Shown: positions 42,381 to 52,736, numbered from the stretch's first letter. The stretch: 64,000 bases of DNA from Alphaproteobacteria bacterium (GCA_020442425.1 JAGRKB010000010.1:16873-80872), one strand, 5' to 3'. Notes: generated by a model not told the origin, from the letters alone. Translations and numbers: made by a program.

Positions 42381-44549
42381 TCAGGCATTTAGAGAGGATA
42401 ATTCCAATTCTTCTCCAAAATCAACCCATTGGTCAGCCTTGAATTGGAAGCTCAGCTCGCCAGTCAGCCGCGAACGTTCAACCGCACCGGCATAGAGTTG
42501 CTTCATTCTGGTCTGCATAGGAGAGCTTAAAGGCGTGCGGGTGCGCATCACAAGATCAAGGCGAGTATTCTTATCAGAGCTAACGTCACTCCCTTGCAAA
42601 AAGCCGTCAATCTGGACATCACCCATGCGGGAAAGATTCAGGTCAAATAAAAACCGCAAACGCCTTTTCTTGCGAATATCTTCTTCGCTTTGCTCATCAC
42701 TCATATCTTTATAATAAAGAGGAACCTTATAAATATTCTGATCGGCGACAAATGGGAGGTAAACCCCACGCCAATCACCTCCCACACTGACTGCCATTTC
42801 CTGCCGCCCCAATCGGGTTAGCTCACCGGTAATTGTATCCATCAAAGAACGCCCGCGCGACGTTTGACGCAGCAAATCCAGCGCAGTGGCAGGCATAAAA
42901 CTCTCGAGATCGCCTCCGCGAAAAACACTGAGAAACAGACTGGCCAACGCGCCAAGATTGGCAGGATGCGCAGGAGAGGGGAGCATATTGCTAAAAGCCG
43001 CAGCCGCTTGCGTACCTGAAGCTGCCGCACTGCCCGATTGCAGTTGCTGCATCTTTAGATAATCAAGGAGATCCTGCAATTGCCCCCACACGGGGTTTTT
43101 CGGCGCGCTCATTTGATCCGTTAAATCAGTTCGTAACGCCAAAAACAATCGGGGAAGCTCTTGGTCGGCATCGATGCCAGTCTCACCGGATACAAGAAGA
43201 TTCTGAGCGTGAAACTGCATAACATAGTGCTGCGTTGCTCCGGTTCCGGGAGAAAACATGGCCAAAACAGGCAGGTTTTGAGATGTTTGCCCAACAACCT
43301 GAGCAATGCTGGTGAATCCTGCCCCATTTTGCGGTGCATTTTGTATTTGGGATGGCGTATGGCTGATAAAAAACTGTGTCTTTAGCTCGCCGCCCTCGGA
43401 AGATAAAGGCAAAGAGTTGAGAGAGGGGATTTGCAAAGGTAATGCCCCACTTTGAAGCGCCGAGGGTAACGCTGCCGTTCCAGATTGGGCCGCAACCGAG
43501 GACGAAGCCTTCGGTAGGAAACTGGAGGCCAAAACATCACCGCTGAAGGATAAAGGCGAGGGGGGCCGCCCCCCAGCTAATGACGCCGCAGAGGGCGATG
43601 GCGATAAAAAATGCGAGGCTAAAATCTGGGCATCTACGGCCATAGTCGGATTAAAACGCGCAACAGCTTGCGTCAATTTTGCCGCGTCATTACTCAAAAA
43701 ACCTTGGATAAATTGGTTAGTGAGTCCAGACCCTTGCAGAATTTTGTTTATATTTTGAATTAATGGCAAAGACACGTCTTTTGCAACACCAGCCAATAAA
43801 GTCGGAACATCAATTTGAGAGAGCAATCCCGCAATACTTCCACGCAAGGCCAAAGTATTTTCATCCTGATGGGAAGAAGAAAGTGCGCCATAAACCCCAA
43901 CCAATCCCGAAACTATGTCAAGCGAGGGGAGCGCGGCTCGCAAATTTTGAACTCCCCCCAAAACAGTTTCCTCTAAGGCAGCAGGAGGAATAGGGGTTAA
44001 TCGCACATACTGCCCAATCTCCAGATTGCCCTTGGCAATCGGGATCGCGCCTTGTGTATCTGCCAAGGCAGAAGACCGCGAGTTTAAAACATTTTCCATC
44101 GTGCGCGGATCAATCGGCGCATTTCGATCGAGTCGCGCAGCCAAACGCCCGCCTTCTTGAGACAGCGTTTCCGCAAGACGAGATAACTGGGGAGGGGCGC
44201 TAGAAGACTCTTTGGTTTGTTCATTGGCCTGACGAGAATTAGGTGCTGAGTCAGGACGAATATGAGCCTGCTGAGGAGTGCGGCCCGCCGGAATTTCAAT
44301 TTCGATACGCGCCCCCTTGGGCAGTGAACCTCGATCTCTTAAAACCAGCTCGACAATTCCTCGCTCGGTTTCAACCAAAACATTACCCTGCGCGGACTGC
44401 CCCGAAACTTCACCGCGCACAGTGACGGGCGACGAATTATTTTTTAAGGAGGCTGGCAGTTGTATCAATTTCACGGCCACAGCCTGCACAGCTGCTTTTG
44501 CGCTTTGCGCAGCCTGTACAGGAGGTAGAAAGGGCGGACTGGTAGACAT
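42381..44549 (-). CDS. FliK-like hook-length-control-domain protein, 722 aa
   Basis: N-terminal strand-rich part (about 25-95: VKLIQLPASLKNNSSPVTVRG, then RIEIEIPAG), a long Ser/Ala/Pro/Gln-rich middle, and a C-terminal domain (about 590-715) with WRGVYLPFVADQNIYKVPLYY, then RRLRFLFDLNLSRMGDVQIDG, resembling the Flg_hook end of FliK where LDLSRLGxVxID is typical. The true fliK is at 16932, so this is a second, distant member; a cytoplasmic or non-secreted paralogue is possible. Convergent with nothing; it lies upstream of rpsU and downstream of flhG on the same strand. Confidence 0.7.
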   Translation of the reverse strand: MSTSPPFLPPVQAAQSAKAAVQAVAVKLIQLPASLKNNSSPVTVRGEVSGQSAQGNVLVETERGIVELVLRDRGSLPKGARIEIEIPAGRTPQQAHIRPDSAPNSRQANEQTKESSSAPPQLSRLAETLSQEGGRLAARLDRNAPIDPRTMENVLNSRSSALADTQGAIPIAKGNLEIGQYVRLTPIPPAALEETVLGGVQNLRAALPSLDIVSGLVGVYGALSSSHQDENTLALRGSIAGLLSQIDVPTLLAGVAKDVSLPLIQNINKILQGSGLTNQFIQGFLSNDAAKLTQAVARFNPTMAVDAQILASHFLSPSPSAASLAGGRPPSPLSFSGDVLASSFLPKASSSVAAQSGTAALPSALQSGALPLQIPSLNSLPLSSEGGELKTQFFISHTPSQIQNAPQNGAGFTSIAQVVGQTSQNLPVLAMFSPGTGATQHYVMQFHAQNLLVSGETGIDADQELPRLFLALRTDLTDQMSAPKNPVWGQLQDLLDYLKMQQLQSGSAAASGTQAAAAFSNMLPSPAHPANLGALASLFLSVFRGGDLESFMPATALDLLRQTSRGRSLMDTITGELTRLGRQEMAVSVGGDWRGVYLPFVADQNIYKVPLYYKDMSDEQSEEDIRKKRRLRFLFDLNLSRMGDVQIDGFLQGSDVSSDKNTRLDLVMRTRTPLSSPMQTRMKQLYAGAVERSRLTGELSFQFKADQWVDFGEELELSSLNA

Positions 44550-44602
44550 GTCACCAGTATAACAGAAAAGCCTTTACAAACTATACCGAAGAAAAGATAC
44601 TT

Positions 44603-44629
44603 CCCTCAGGCAATTACCCAACCTGAGGG
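44603..44629 (-). terminator. Hairpin after flhG
   Basis: Perfect arms CCCTCAGG (44603-44610) and CCTGAGGG (44622-44629). On the minus strand a T-poor tail (AAGTATCTTTT) follows, so it is a weak terminator for flhF-flhG. Confidence 0.5.
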
Positions 44630-44647
44630 ATTCTGGTTTCAAAATTC

Positions 44648-45502
44648 TTACCCGCGACCGGCTCTCATCAAGGCTTTCGCCTCTTCTAGCATAGCCTTAT
44701 AGGCATATTGAGCAATTTTTTCGATATCACCTGCCGCTTCACAGTTTGGAGAACGGGTCAGCAAAGGAGTCTGGTGGCGAATGGTTTCTTTAACCTTCGG
44801 ATCTTGCCGAACCATGCCTGCCAAAGGAGGAGATAGGCGCAAGAAATTCTCGCAAGCCTTGAGAAGGGTCTTGTATGTCTTCTCGCCCTCGGCCTTGCTG
44901 CTGGCCATGTTGACCACAATAGATACGTTTTTGGACATACCCGCTGCAGACCCGAGCTTGATAAAGGCATAAGCATCGGTCAAAGAAGTTGGCTCGTCGG
45001 TGGAAACCAGTAAAGTGCGGGTCGCACAGGCCGAGAACATACGAACCGTACGATCAACTCCGGCACCAAGGTCGATAATGATGGCATCATACTCATCGGA
45101 TAATTCAATAAGCATATCGCGCAACATTGCCAAACGCTGACTAGGGAGAGCGGACAGAGACGCCTGACCGGAGCGACCGGCAATAATGTCAAACCCTCCA
45201 TCCTCATAACGTTGAACGACTTTATCCAAAGACAGGCGGCCACGGATCACATCGTTCAAATCACGCTTGGGCATCAAGCCTAATTGAACATCCACGTTGG
45301 CCAATCCCAAATCTCCATCAAAGAGAAGAACCTTTTTTCCCATCCGGCTCAAGGCATGCGCCAGAGAGATCGAAAAGAATGTTTTGCCGACACCGCCCTT
45401 ACCGGAAGCAACCGCGAGGATATTCTTTCCTCTCGGGAAGGCTCCGCCGGAAAGCTCCGTGCCGGAAGATATATTTTGTGCGATTTTGGTATCTGTAGCC
45501 AT
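44648..45502 (-). CDS. flhG: MinD-like ATPase FlhG (flagellar number regulator)
   Basis: 284 residues from ATG 45502 (AGGA eight bases upstream). Deviant Walker A GKGGVGKTFFSISLAHAL, switch DGDLGLANVDVQLGL and IIIDLGAGVDRTVRMF identify a ParA/MinD protein of the FlhG type. FlhG sets the number of polar flagella by acting on FlhF. It directly follows flhF. Confidence 0.9.
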   Translation of the reverse strand: MATDTKIAQNISSGTELSGGAFPRGKNILAVASGKGGVGKTFFSISLAHALSRMGKKVLLFDGDLGLANVDVQLGLMPKRDLNDVIRGRLSLDKVVQRYEDGGFDIIAGRSGQASLSALPSQRLAMLRDMLIELSDEYDAIIIDLGAGVDRTVRMFSACATRTLLVSTDEPTSLTDAYAFIKLGSAAGMSKNVSIVVNMASSKAEGEKTYKTLLKACENFLRLSPPLAGMVRQDPKVKETIRHQTPLLTRSPNCEAAGDIEKIAQYAYKAMLEEAKALMRAGRG

Positions 45503-45507
45503 TATCG

Positions 45508-46638
45508 TCATCCTGTCGTTTTGTGGCGTGAATATGAGGAGGTAGAAGAAGTAGAAGAAGTAGAAGAAGTAGACGTAGAAGAGGAACCGTCCGAACGATA
45601 GTCAGATTGTGCCGATTTTGTCGGAAAGAAAAAGGAGGAAAATAGTCGCGGGGTCAAAGGCTCTAATCCTTGAGCAACGCTTGGGGTGGCACTCATATCG
45701 GCGAAAGCCAGCCCGCCTTGTTGAGCGGCGCATAGCAGTCCACCAAGGCGACGAGCAATATCCATGCGTGTAGCAACCATGCGTCTTGCACCAAGCGCGG
45801 CAAAAACACGAGCCATCTCGCCCGTTTCAATAGCGTCACCAGCCGCCGCGACTGTCAAAATAGGCTCTATCCCGCCAACGGCAATCATGCGCGAGAGAGG
45901 AGTCATATCATGAGGAGAGAACGGATTGATACCAGGTGTATCAATCAGGATTTGATCGACGCGTCCGGATAACTCTCCTAACAAACGACGAAGCTCATCC
46001 GCAGATCGTGCCGTCTTCAACTCAATGCCCAAAAGCTTTGTAAAAGCCTGAAGCTGTTCAACGGCACCGGCTCGAACAACATCGGTTGTGATAACGGCAA
46101 CAGAAAGATCATCCAGAACAACGCGCGCGGCTTGCTTGGCAACGGCTAATGTTTTTCCGGCCCCAGGCATCCCGACAAACATCAATGCTTTTTTATAGGC
46201 ACCCGTAGGAAGGGGCGTAAAGTTAAACAAAGAATCCAGCGCCCCGACAAAAGCAACAGACGGCTCATCAACGCTTAACACTTCTGCACAATTTACAATT
46301 TGATCCAGAATTTCTTCAGGGACGCTATGCGCCAGCATGACATCAATAATGGCTTCCGCGAGGCTTTCATCTTGATCGACTTCTTCATCATATTGAAGCC
46401 ATTCGTCATCCTCGGCAAAATCCTGATCCATGCCATGGCTCAGCTCGAAAGCAATCGCTTCGGCGCGGGCACGGGCGGAAGTGGCAGGGAGATCATCTTC
46501 AATAGCAGCGGTAACGCGAACGGACTTTCCGCCGTTCTCTTCACGAGTTGCGATAATTATAGCATCTTCTCCAAGAGCTTCGCGCACTAACTGCATTGCT
46601 TCGGTCATAGTTTTTGCATAAAACGACTTGAGTCGCAT
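45508..46638 (-). CDS. flhF: Signal-recognition-type GTPase FlhF
   Basis: From ATG 46638 (MRLKSFYAKTMTEAMQLVRE), the usual FlhF start; the frame is open 35 codons upstream without support. The N-terminal B region (about 1-80), NG domain with P-loop GMPGAGKTLAVAKQAARV, DTDVVRAGAVEQLQAF-like G2/G3 and DTPGINPF are visible. The C-terminus ends in a Ser/Thr repeat tail absent from relatives I know. FlhF places the flagellum at the pole. Confidence 0.92.
   Translation of the reverse strand: MRLKSFYAKTMTEAMQLVREALGEDAIIIATREENGGKSVRVTAAIEDDLPATSARARAEAIAFELSHGMDQDFAEDDEWLQYDEEVDQDESLAEAIIDVMLAHSVPEEILDQIVNCAEVLSVDEPSVAFVGALDSLFNFTPLPTGAYKKALMFVGMPGAGKTLAVAKQAARVVLDDLSVAVITTDVVRAGAVEQLQAFTKLLGIELKTARSADELRRLLGELSGRVDQILIDTPGINPFSPHDMTPLSRMIAVGGIEPILTVAAAGDAIETGEMARVFAALGARRMVATRMDIARRLGGLLCAAQQGGLAFADMSATPSVAQGLEPLTPRLFSSFFFPTKSAQSDYRSDGSSSTSTSSTSSTSSTSSYSRHKTTG
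45542..45577 (-). repeat. 9-bp tandem repeat in flhF 3' end
   Basis: Three perfect GTAGAAGAA units (45542-45568) and a fourth diverged unit, encoding a Thr-Ser-Ser tail of FlhF on the minus strand. Copy-number change would not shift the frame. Confidence 0.85.
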
Positions 46639-46874
46639 GGGAGGGTATTCCAGACTGATTCGCTTACAGTATAGACAATCTGCCGATTCCTGACCAGAAC
46701 AATATGCGAAAAATATAAGAAGGCGCACCCTATCTGACCACAAAATAGTTAATTGAATCTTAACAAGGATTTAAGAGTTCCATATATGTCACAAAAATCT
46801 AATCATGTTGACATAATAAAATACCCATGATAGGGTCTTTTGCCATATTAAAACAGACACTATTTGAGGAAAAA

Positions 46875-48458
46875 ATGTTCCCGACCAAAAACATATCGTC
46901 CATGCCTGCAGCCGACGCGCTAGAGGCTTTGGGGGTAATCAACCAAGACATGCCATATACAAGTTATAATGCGGACGATATGGAACGTGTTATGAAAGAT
47001 GCTTTATCTCATCCTGATGAAGGCGTTGTGGTCAGAGCACTTGAAATTATTCCCCACACAAATGAAAGAGCGAGGTTTATTGAGGATATCAATCAGCATG
47101 CCATGTTTGGAAATCCAATAGAGATAAGAAAAGAAGCCTTAAGGGCGATGCAGGACTATTTACCGTCCCAGTTCCCTGAATTTTTACATACTTTGAAACA
47201 AGGATTTAAGGACCCTTTTGCTGAAATATCCTTTTTGGCATTCCAAGTATTGCAGTATATGTGCTCATCCATTCCAAAAGTGACAAAAGAATATGAAGAT
47301 GCGCTAGAGGATGCAAGTTTCTCTCCCCACGATAAAGTAATAGGTGAAGCCTTTGCCAATATATTCAGATTCTGTGGCCTATCACGCCAGATAGAAATTG
47401 CAGAGAGGGCGGCGCAAAACAGAGCCGATCAAATGAGAATGCGTCTCATGTTTAAACGTATGTGGGATGCGCATGCTGAGAAAGATATCGCAAAATTTAT
47501 CCCGACTTTGGAACATATCCTTGTTCATGGGGATTATGATACCAAAGTAATAGTTTTTAATTCTATGCGTAGAGCTGCAGTTATAAAGGGTCAACTCCCG
47601 AGCTCTGTTATAAATTTTGTAAAAAATGCTTTAAGTTATCGAGACGATGACGGCATCATGAAAAACGTCATTTCCGTAGTAGGAGAACTCACTGATAAAT
47701 CGCCCTTTGAGCGGGAACTGATTCGTTATGCGGGAGATCATACCAATCCGGAAGTTGCTGCAAATGCACTCGAGGCCATCAACGGCACATCAGACTTCAC
47801 TCCCTATGAAGGGGTTATCATGAAGGCGATAGAAAGTAACGATAGTCAACTATGGTGGGGGGCATTCGGAGCATACAAAGTCAGTGATTTAAAACGCGGA
47901 GATCCAGTCATCGCAAAGCTCTTGAAAAAGGGTGTTCTGGTTGGGGATGAAGATTTGGCGAGGTGCTTTGTCGATAATATAGAGTGGTTCCCTGATAGGG
48001 TGCAATTTATAGCTTCGTTAAATGCGGCGCGTAATAAATGGCAGGGAACAGCCTCTGTCGTTGAAACAATCGCCAGCGCTCTAAATAGAATTTTTAGGCA
48101 GATTGATCGAAAAAAATCACCCATCGAAGGCTCCCCAATTCGAGCCCGTTTGGATTTCAGCGCGAGCGCAGATCCTCAAAAATTAGCCGACGCCCATAGT
48201 CACGATGTGCCACATTTGGTTCGTCAGGCTTTTGATGAAGCAACTGTCGGTAATTTGATTTTGGCTAAGGCTAGAGTAACATACTCAAATAAAAGAGAGG
48301 TTAGTGACAATAGTATATTGGATGTTGTGGTTATTCCTCAAGAAGTTGATAAAATAGAGCACTTCATTGGCACAGGAATTTCCCCTGAATGTGATTTGAC
48401 GAGATGCGAAGATGGAAGCTTCCGTGTAAGGGTGACGGAAAATATACCATTATTCTGA
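46875..48458 (+). CDS. HEAT-like repeat protein, 527 aa
   Basis: ATG at 46875 has GAGG five bases upstream, better than the ATG at 46827. Residues about 30-400 show paired helices resembling HEAT repeats: [55 protein letters not shown]. The last 120 residues are different and probably strand-rich ([31 protein letters not shown]). No signal peptide or membrane segment. Function unknown; it ends convergent with the chemoreceptor, overlapping by nine bases. Confidence 0.65.
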   Translation: MFPTKNISSMPAADALEALGVINQDMPYTSYNADDMERVMKDALSHPDEGVVVRALEIIPHTNERARFIEDINQHAMFGNPIEIRKEALRAMQDYLPSQFPEFLHTLKQGFKDPFAEISFLAFQVLQYMCSSIPKVTKEYEDALEDASFSPHDKVIGEAFANIFRFCGLSRQIEIAERAAQNRADQMRMRLMFKRMWDAHAEKDIAKFIPTLEHILVHGDYDTKVIVFNSMRRAAVIKGQLPSSVINFVKNALSYRDDDGIMKNVISVVGELTDKSPFERELIRYAGDHTNPEVAANALEAINGTSDFTPYEGVIMKAIESNDSQLWWGAFGAYKVSDLKRGDPVIAKLLKKGVLVGDEDLARCFVDNIEWFPDRVQFIASLNAARNKWQGTASVVETIASALNRIFRQIDRKKSPIEGSPIRARLDFSASADPQKLADAHSHDVPHLVRQAFDEATVGNLILAKARVTYSNKREVSDNSILDVVVIPQEVDKIEHFIGTGISPECDLTRCEDGSFRVRVTENIPLF

Positions 48459-49844
48459 TTTCATTTGCATCAACAACTCCAACACTTTGGTCGAGGCGGT
48501 TTCAACAACGTCAATTTCTTTCAAGGCTCCGTCTACATCATGATCGTTATAGCGTCTTGCGGCATCAATACCGTGCTTGTGAACTTCGATGTGAACGGCT
48601 TCTAAATCATTAAAAGCGGGAAGGGATTTGTAATCTTTGGACGCATCCGAGTAATACCATTTCCCCAAACGGCAGCAGGTATGATCTGCTAATTGTGAGG
48701 GGTCAAGACGTGTCCGCCCCGCCGCCATAGATGAGAGTTTTTTCTTCCAAATCACATGGTCAGACATGGCGAGATTGACGGTGGTATGATCCAGTTCATA
48801 GTTCGGGAATTTTGAAATGGCCTCAACCATGTCACTCTCTGATAAGTCCATACTATCCAGAGTTTGGCCAACCAGAACAAGACTGTCTTGTGTTGTGTCG
48901 GCAATGTCGGAAACATTGGTGGAAATTTCCGAGACAGCTTCATCCTGATCACGGACAATCGACATGATCTCATTCATTTGATCCGAGACCCGCGCAGAAT
49001 TCTCTTGAATATTGGAAATAGAAGTCTGACTGATCTCGAGTTTTTCTCGACCACCTTCAACCGCATGATGAACACTCTCCATCAATCCGGAAATCTCAGT
49101 AGTGACATTGGTAAGAGCTTGAACCTTCTGCTTGATATCGTCAGCGGACGCAGAGGTTTGCTCAGCCAGATCTTTAACCTCGCTCGCAACAACGGCAAAT
49201 CCTTTTCCGGCCTCTCCGGCGCGCGCGGCTTCAATAGTAGCATTCAAAGACAACAATTTAGTTTTATCAGAAATATCTGTAATGATTTTAAGAATACGAT
49301 GAATTTCCTCGGTGCTGCTGATAAGTTCGTCAACTTTGGCGCCTGTTTCTTCAACAACATGGGAAATTTTATCATTGGCTCTGCCTAGTTCTTCAGAAGA
49401 CCGTATCCCTTCCTCAACATGACCGGACATCGTATCGGTATATTCCCCAACCGAGCGCACAGTCTCAACGATAGAACTGGAAGAGGAAGAAAGCTCTTCC
49501 AAAGCAGCCGCCATACTTTGCGATCGATGATTAATCTCTTGAGAAATACGGTTGAGTTTTGCTCCGTAATTGCTGGCTTCATTAATATGGATGGAAAGGG
49601 AAACCGTGCGCTCCATATCCCTTTGGTAAGTCGCTTTCATTTTTGAAATTGCGTCACGCAAATTGCCGAGCTGATGCGTATTGCAAAGTTCAAGGGCCTT
49701 ATCAAATTGACCTTCACATATAAGAAAAATAAGAGGCTCGTAAAATTCTTTCTCTGTATTTTCTGAAGGAACGTGATGAGATTCTGTTGGGGGAGTATTG
49801 TCCGAAGAGAGGGGGGAGGATCTGGAGAATAACGACAAAGCCAT
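48450..49844 (-). CDS. Soluble methyl-accepting chemotaxis protein with C-terminal CZB domain
   Basis: 464 residues, no membrane segment. A short N-terminal segment, then the MCP signalling domain (about 90-340, hairpin signature [16 protein letters not shown] and [17 protein letters not shown]), then a chemoreceptor zinc-binding domain (about 360-460) with conserved His in SDHVIWKK, Cys in CCRLGKWYY and His in VHIEVHKHG. Such receptors sense in the cytoplasm, for example zinc or hypochlorite-type signals. Next to a flagellar island, it probably feeds CheA-CheY. Confidence 0.9.
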   Translation of the reverse strand: MALSLFSRSSPLSSDNTPPTESHHVPSENTEKEFYEPLIFLICEGQFDKALELCNTHQLGNLRDAISKMKATYQRDMERTVSLSIHINEASNYGAKLNRISQEINHRSQSMAAALEELSSSSSSIVETVRSVGEYTDTMSGHVEEGIRSSEELGRANDKISHVVEETGAKVDELISSTEEIHRILKIITDISDKTKLLSLNATIEAARAGEAGKGFAVVASEVKDLAEQTSASADDIKQKVQALTNVTTEISGLMESVHHAVEGGREKLEISQTSISNIQENSARVSDQMNEIMSIVRDQDEAVSEISTNVSDIADTTQDSLVLVGQTLDSMDLSESDMVEAISKFPNYELDHTTVNLAMSDHVIWKKKLSSMAAGRTRLDPSQLADHTCCRLGKWYYSDASKDYKSLPAFNDLEAVHIEVHKHGIDAARRYNDHDVDGALKEIDVVETASTKVLELLMQMKSE

Positions 49845-49985
49845 AGTTCATCATGCTTTCTTTATGGAAGGATAAGTTTTAATGCCACATAATGTAACAT
49901 GACATCGGTATGGCTTCTACCGTTTCGGAAAAAATTTTTTGCGCACGAAATTACGCAAAATGTAATGCAAGTTAAAAGAGAAGAT

Positions 49986-50675
49986 TTATATGTTAAGCGG
50001 ACTATTGGCGAAAGGGGATATTGGCTTTGCGTTATTCCCCGAAAGCATAACGGACTGAGATGCATCAGCACTGGGCTCTGCACTATTTTCCGTACTAGGT
50101 GCCGCCGCTAAACTAGGATCACTAGTTGCATTGGCATTAAAACTTTCTGCCGCTTTGACATCTGTTTTAATCAGGGGGTCCGAAGTAACATCGGCAATAA
50201 TTTCATTCAGCCCATTAATGGAGGTAGCACTGTTGAGTATAACTTGTTCACTACTGGATAAGTTTACCGCTCCATATGTACCGTCATTCTGAGGAGTTTG
50301 TTCTTCTTCCGGAGTATAAGTGCAGCTAAAGCCATCGTCTCCGAATGTATTTGGTTGCGCACGTACCAAATCATCCCATGTTTGCCACTCTGGCTCATCA
50401 TAGGTAAAAGAGTCATTAATCTCGGCAATACTACACATGGCCTGCATATTATCACGAAAGATTTTGGACTTTTTATCTTGATCTCTTTGTTCTTCTTCAT
50501 GAGTATCTTCGCCGGCATGCCCGTGCGCCAATCCGAAATATCCTCTGTTACTGAAAGTGGCCTGCCCGTTATTGTGGATGGTTGTCTGGTCACGATCAGG
50601 ATTAAGGGCAAGATCATAAATCTCCTTTCGGAGACGGTCATTATGATCATCATTTGTTAGAGCATTATCGGCCAT
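49986..50675 (-). CDS. Hypothetical acidic protein, 229 aa
   Basis: From ATG 50675 (AGG nearby). Asn/Asp/Glu-rich with no signal peptide; residues about 75-110 (MQAMCSIAEINDSFTYDEPEW) are the only ordered-looking stretch, and the last 60 are Ala/Ser/Pro-rich. No family recognised. It is preceded by a 240-bp gap and followed by the chemoreceptor start region on the same strand. Confidence 0.55.
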   Translation of the reverse strand: MADNALTNDDHNDRLRKEIYDLALNPDRDQTTIHNNGQATFSNRGYFGLAHGHAGEDTHEEEQRDQDKKSKIFRDNMQAMCSIAEINDSFTYDEPEWQTWDDLVRAQPNTFGDDGFSCTYTPEEEQTPQNDGTYGAVNLSSSEQVILNSATSINGLNEIIADVTSDPLIKTDVKAAESFNANATSDPSLAAAPSTENSAEPSADASQSVMLSGNNAKPISPFANSPLNI

Positions 50676-50914
50676 AAACCTATCCAAACCCTCTTTTGTC
50701 CAGTCTATATATATGACAGATATTGTTTAATATTACGTAAATATAATGCGTAGAAGAGTGATATTCATCTATATGCGACAATAAACAAGGTATTTCATAT
50801 GTATTTCTAGAGGGGGCAGCTCTTTTCATTTGGGGCGGGGAATGCTATTTCAGAAGGGCAAAAAAGCACAAACTGATTCTCATCTGAAAATCTGTCTAAC
50901 CGGAGAAAAATTAC
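50676..50914. other. Control region before sucC
   Basis: No gene. A TATAAT (50742-50747) overlaps a near-palindrome centred on ACGT (TTAATATTACGTAAATATAA, about 50726-50745); no good -35 is in place. Likely holds the sucC promoter. SD GGAG precedes sucC. Confidence 0.45.
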
Positions 50915-52120
50915 ATGAATATCCACGAATATCAGGCCAAAGAGCTTCTGGCAAAATACGGTGTCGCCGTACCAAAAGGAATCGCAGCTATGTCTGTTGA
51001 CGAAGCTGTGGCTGCTGTCGATCAATTGCCGGGGCCTCTCTACGTGGTCAAAGCCCAGATTCACGCAGGTGGACGCGGAGCCGGTAAATTCAAGAATAAT
51101 CCGGAAGGCAAGGGTGGTGTTCGTCTGTGCAAGACCAAAGACGAAGTCAAAGATGCCGCGATTGCGATGATGAATCAAGTTCTGGTCACCAAGCAAACAG
51201 GCCCTGAGGGCAAAGAAGTTCAGCGTCTATATGTCACCGACGGTGTGGACATTAAAAAAGAATATTACTGTTCTGTTGTTCTGGATCGTGAATCTTCTCG
51301 CGTGACCTTCATGGTCTCCACCGAAGGCGGTATGGACATCGAAGAAGTTGCAGAAAAGCATCCTGAAAAAATCATCAAGGCCTCTGTTGATCCGGCCTCC
51401 GGAATGTCTGGCTTCCATGCCCGCAAATTGGCTTTCGGTCTGGGATTGGAAGGTGATGCCCTGAAATCGGCGCAGAAATTCTTTGTGGCTTTATACAAAG
51501 CCTTTACCGAGCTGGATTGTTCCATCGTCGAAATCAACCCGATGATCGTTACCGATAAAAGCGAAGTGGTCGCCCTTGATGCGAAAATGAACTTCGATGA
51601 AAACGCATTGTTCCGTCAAAAAGCCGTTGCCGAAATGCGTGACGAGTCTGAGGAAGACGAAAACGAACGCGAAGCCAAAAACTGGGAACTTTCCTACGTG
51701 CGTATGGACGGCAATATCGGTTGTATGGTGAACGGCGCTGGTCTGGCTATGGCGACCATGGACATCATCAAACATTATGGCATGGAACCGGCCAACTTTT
51801 TGGACGTGGGTGGTGGCGCAACCACCGAACGTGTGACCGCGGCTTTCAAAATTATTCTGTCCGACCCGAAAGTTCGTGGCGTTCTCGTGAACATCTTCGG
51901 TGGTATCATGAAATGTGACATCATTGCCAACGGCATCGTTGCTGCTGCAAAGGAAGTCTCTTTGAGTGTGCCGCTGGTGGTTCGTCTGGAAGGAACCAAC
52001 GTTGATATGGGGAAAGACATCCTGAACAATTCAGGACTGCCGATTATCGCCGCTGATAACCTCGATGACGCCGCACGCAAAATCGTCGACGCCACCAAAA
52101 AAGCCTTGGCCGCAGCCTAA
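50915..52120 (+). CDS. sucC: Succinyl-CoA synthetase beta subunit SucC
   Basis: 401 residues, close to the usual 390-400. ATP-grasp start [30 protein letters not shown], and the CoA/ligase end [16 protein letters not shown], then [14 protein letters not shown]. It catalyses succinyl-CoA to succinate with NTP formation together with SucD. In this genome sucD is separated from it by 1.6 kb, unusual because sucC and sucD normally adjoin. Confidence 0.97.
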   Translation: MNIHEYQAKELLAKYGVAVPKGIAAMSVDEAVAAVDQLPGPLYVVKAQIHAGGRGAGKFKNNPEGKGGVRLCKTKDEVKDAAIAMMNQVLVTKQTGPEGKEVQRLYVTDGVDIKKEYYCSVVLDRESSRVTFMVSTEGGMDIEEVAEKHPEKIIKASVDPASGMSGFHARKLAFGLGLEGDALKSAQKFFVALYKAFTELDCSIVEINPMIVTDKSEVVALDAKMNFDENALFRQKAVAEMRDESEEDENEREAKNWELSYVRMDGNIGCMVNGAGLAMATMDIIKHYGMEPANFLDVGGGATTERVTAAFKIILSDPKVRGVLVNIFGGIMKCDIIANGIVAAAKEVSLSVPLVVRLEGTNVDMGKDILNNSGLPIIAADNLDDAARKIVDATKKALAAA

Positions 52121-52262
52121 ATTTTTTAACTACGGAGTAGGAGGAGTTTAAGGAGGTGTAATAGGTTTAGGACTTTTTTATCAATTTAGTCCTCAAAAAC
52201 TCCTTTTCCTCCTCAAACTCTGTAGTTTAAATTTTAATTAGGAGTGAAAGGAGTTTAAGGAG
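52121..52262. repeat. Left copy of the imperfect repeats flanking the GxxExxY gene
   Basis: Contains AACTACGGAGTAGGAGGAG just after sucC, and 52200-52235 a CTCCTTTTCCTCCTCAAACT-type copy that recurs downstream of the gene. An AAGGAG inside it (about 52248-52253) sits nine bases before the GTG start of the GxxExxY gene, so the repeat supplies its ribosome site. Confidence 0.6.
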
Positions 52263-52706
52263 GTGTCATCCCTGAAGCCGATTGAGCAATATCGTTCGGA
52301 TATGACGCAAAGAGTTTTAGGATTTGCGTTTGAGATTCATTCGGTTCTGGGTTCAGGGTTACTGGAAAGTGCTTATGAGCAGTGTTTTGCTTACGAATTA
52401 AAGCAAAATGGTTTTTATGTTGAACAACAAATTCCAATGGCAATTCGTTATAAGGATTTTGTTGTTCCAAATGCGTTCAAGGCTGATTTGCTTGTTGAAA
52501 ATAAGTTGATTATTGAGCTAAAGACTGTGGAAAGATTGTTGCCAATTCATGAGGCCCAAATAATCCACTACATGCATTTGTCACATAAACCATTAGGGCT
52601 TTTGCTGAATTTTAAAGAAGGATCTTTGAAAAATGGCATTAAGCGTTATTTCTTCAACCAGTATGTACAAGACAGCTCCTTTTCCTCCTCAAACTCTGTA
52701 GTTTGA
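52263..52706 (+). CDS. GxxExxY protein (PDDEXK_3-type), 147 aa
   Basis: Contains the defining motif GLLESAY (about 32-38), then QIPMAIRYKD, then ADLLVENKLIIELKTVERL (the nuclease-fold strand with Asp, Glu-x-Lys) and QIIHYMHLSHKPLGLLLNF. Such proteins belong to the PD-(D/E)XK superfamily and are frequently repeat-associated; enzymatic activity is not established. The start is GTG, with AAGGAG nine bases upstream. The last ten residues (SSFSSSNSVV) are encoded by the downstream repeat copy. It lies between sucC and sucD. Confidence 0.9.
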   Translation: MSSLKPIEQYRSDMTQRVLGFAFEIHSVLGSGLLESAYEQCFAYELKQNGFYVEQQIPMAIRYKDFVVPNAFKADLLVENKLIIELKTVERLLPIHEAQIIHYMHLSHKPLGLLLNFKEGSLKNGIKRYFFNQYVQDSSFSSSNSVV

Positions 52707-52736
52707 ATTTTTTAACTACGGAGTGAAAGGAGTTGT
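52676..52736. repeat. Right copy of the repeats flanking the GxxExxY gene
   Basis: 52676-52704 repeats 52200-52228 (CTCCTTTTCCTCCTCAAACT and on), followed by AACTACGGAGTGAAAGGAG, the counterpart of the sequence just after sucC. The repeat overlaps the 3' end of the GxxExxY gene. Confidence 0.65.

Noticed and set aside
45542..45577. Phase-variable switch in flhF
   Set aside because: The unit is nine bases, so changes do not shift the frame.
45284..45601. Plus-strand frame ending in a Glu/Val repeat, opposite flhF and flhG
   Set aside because: It is the complement of the flhF Thr-Ser-Ser tail and the flhG start; no ribosome site.
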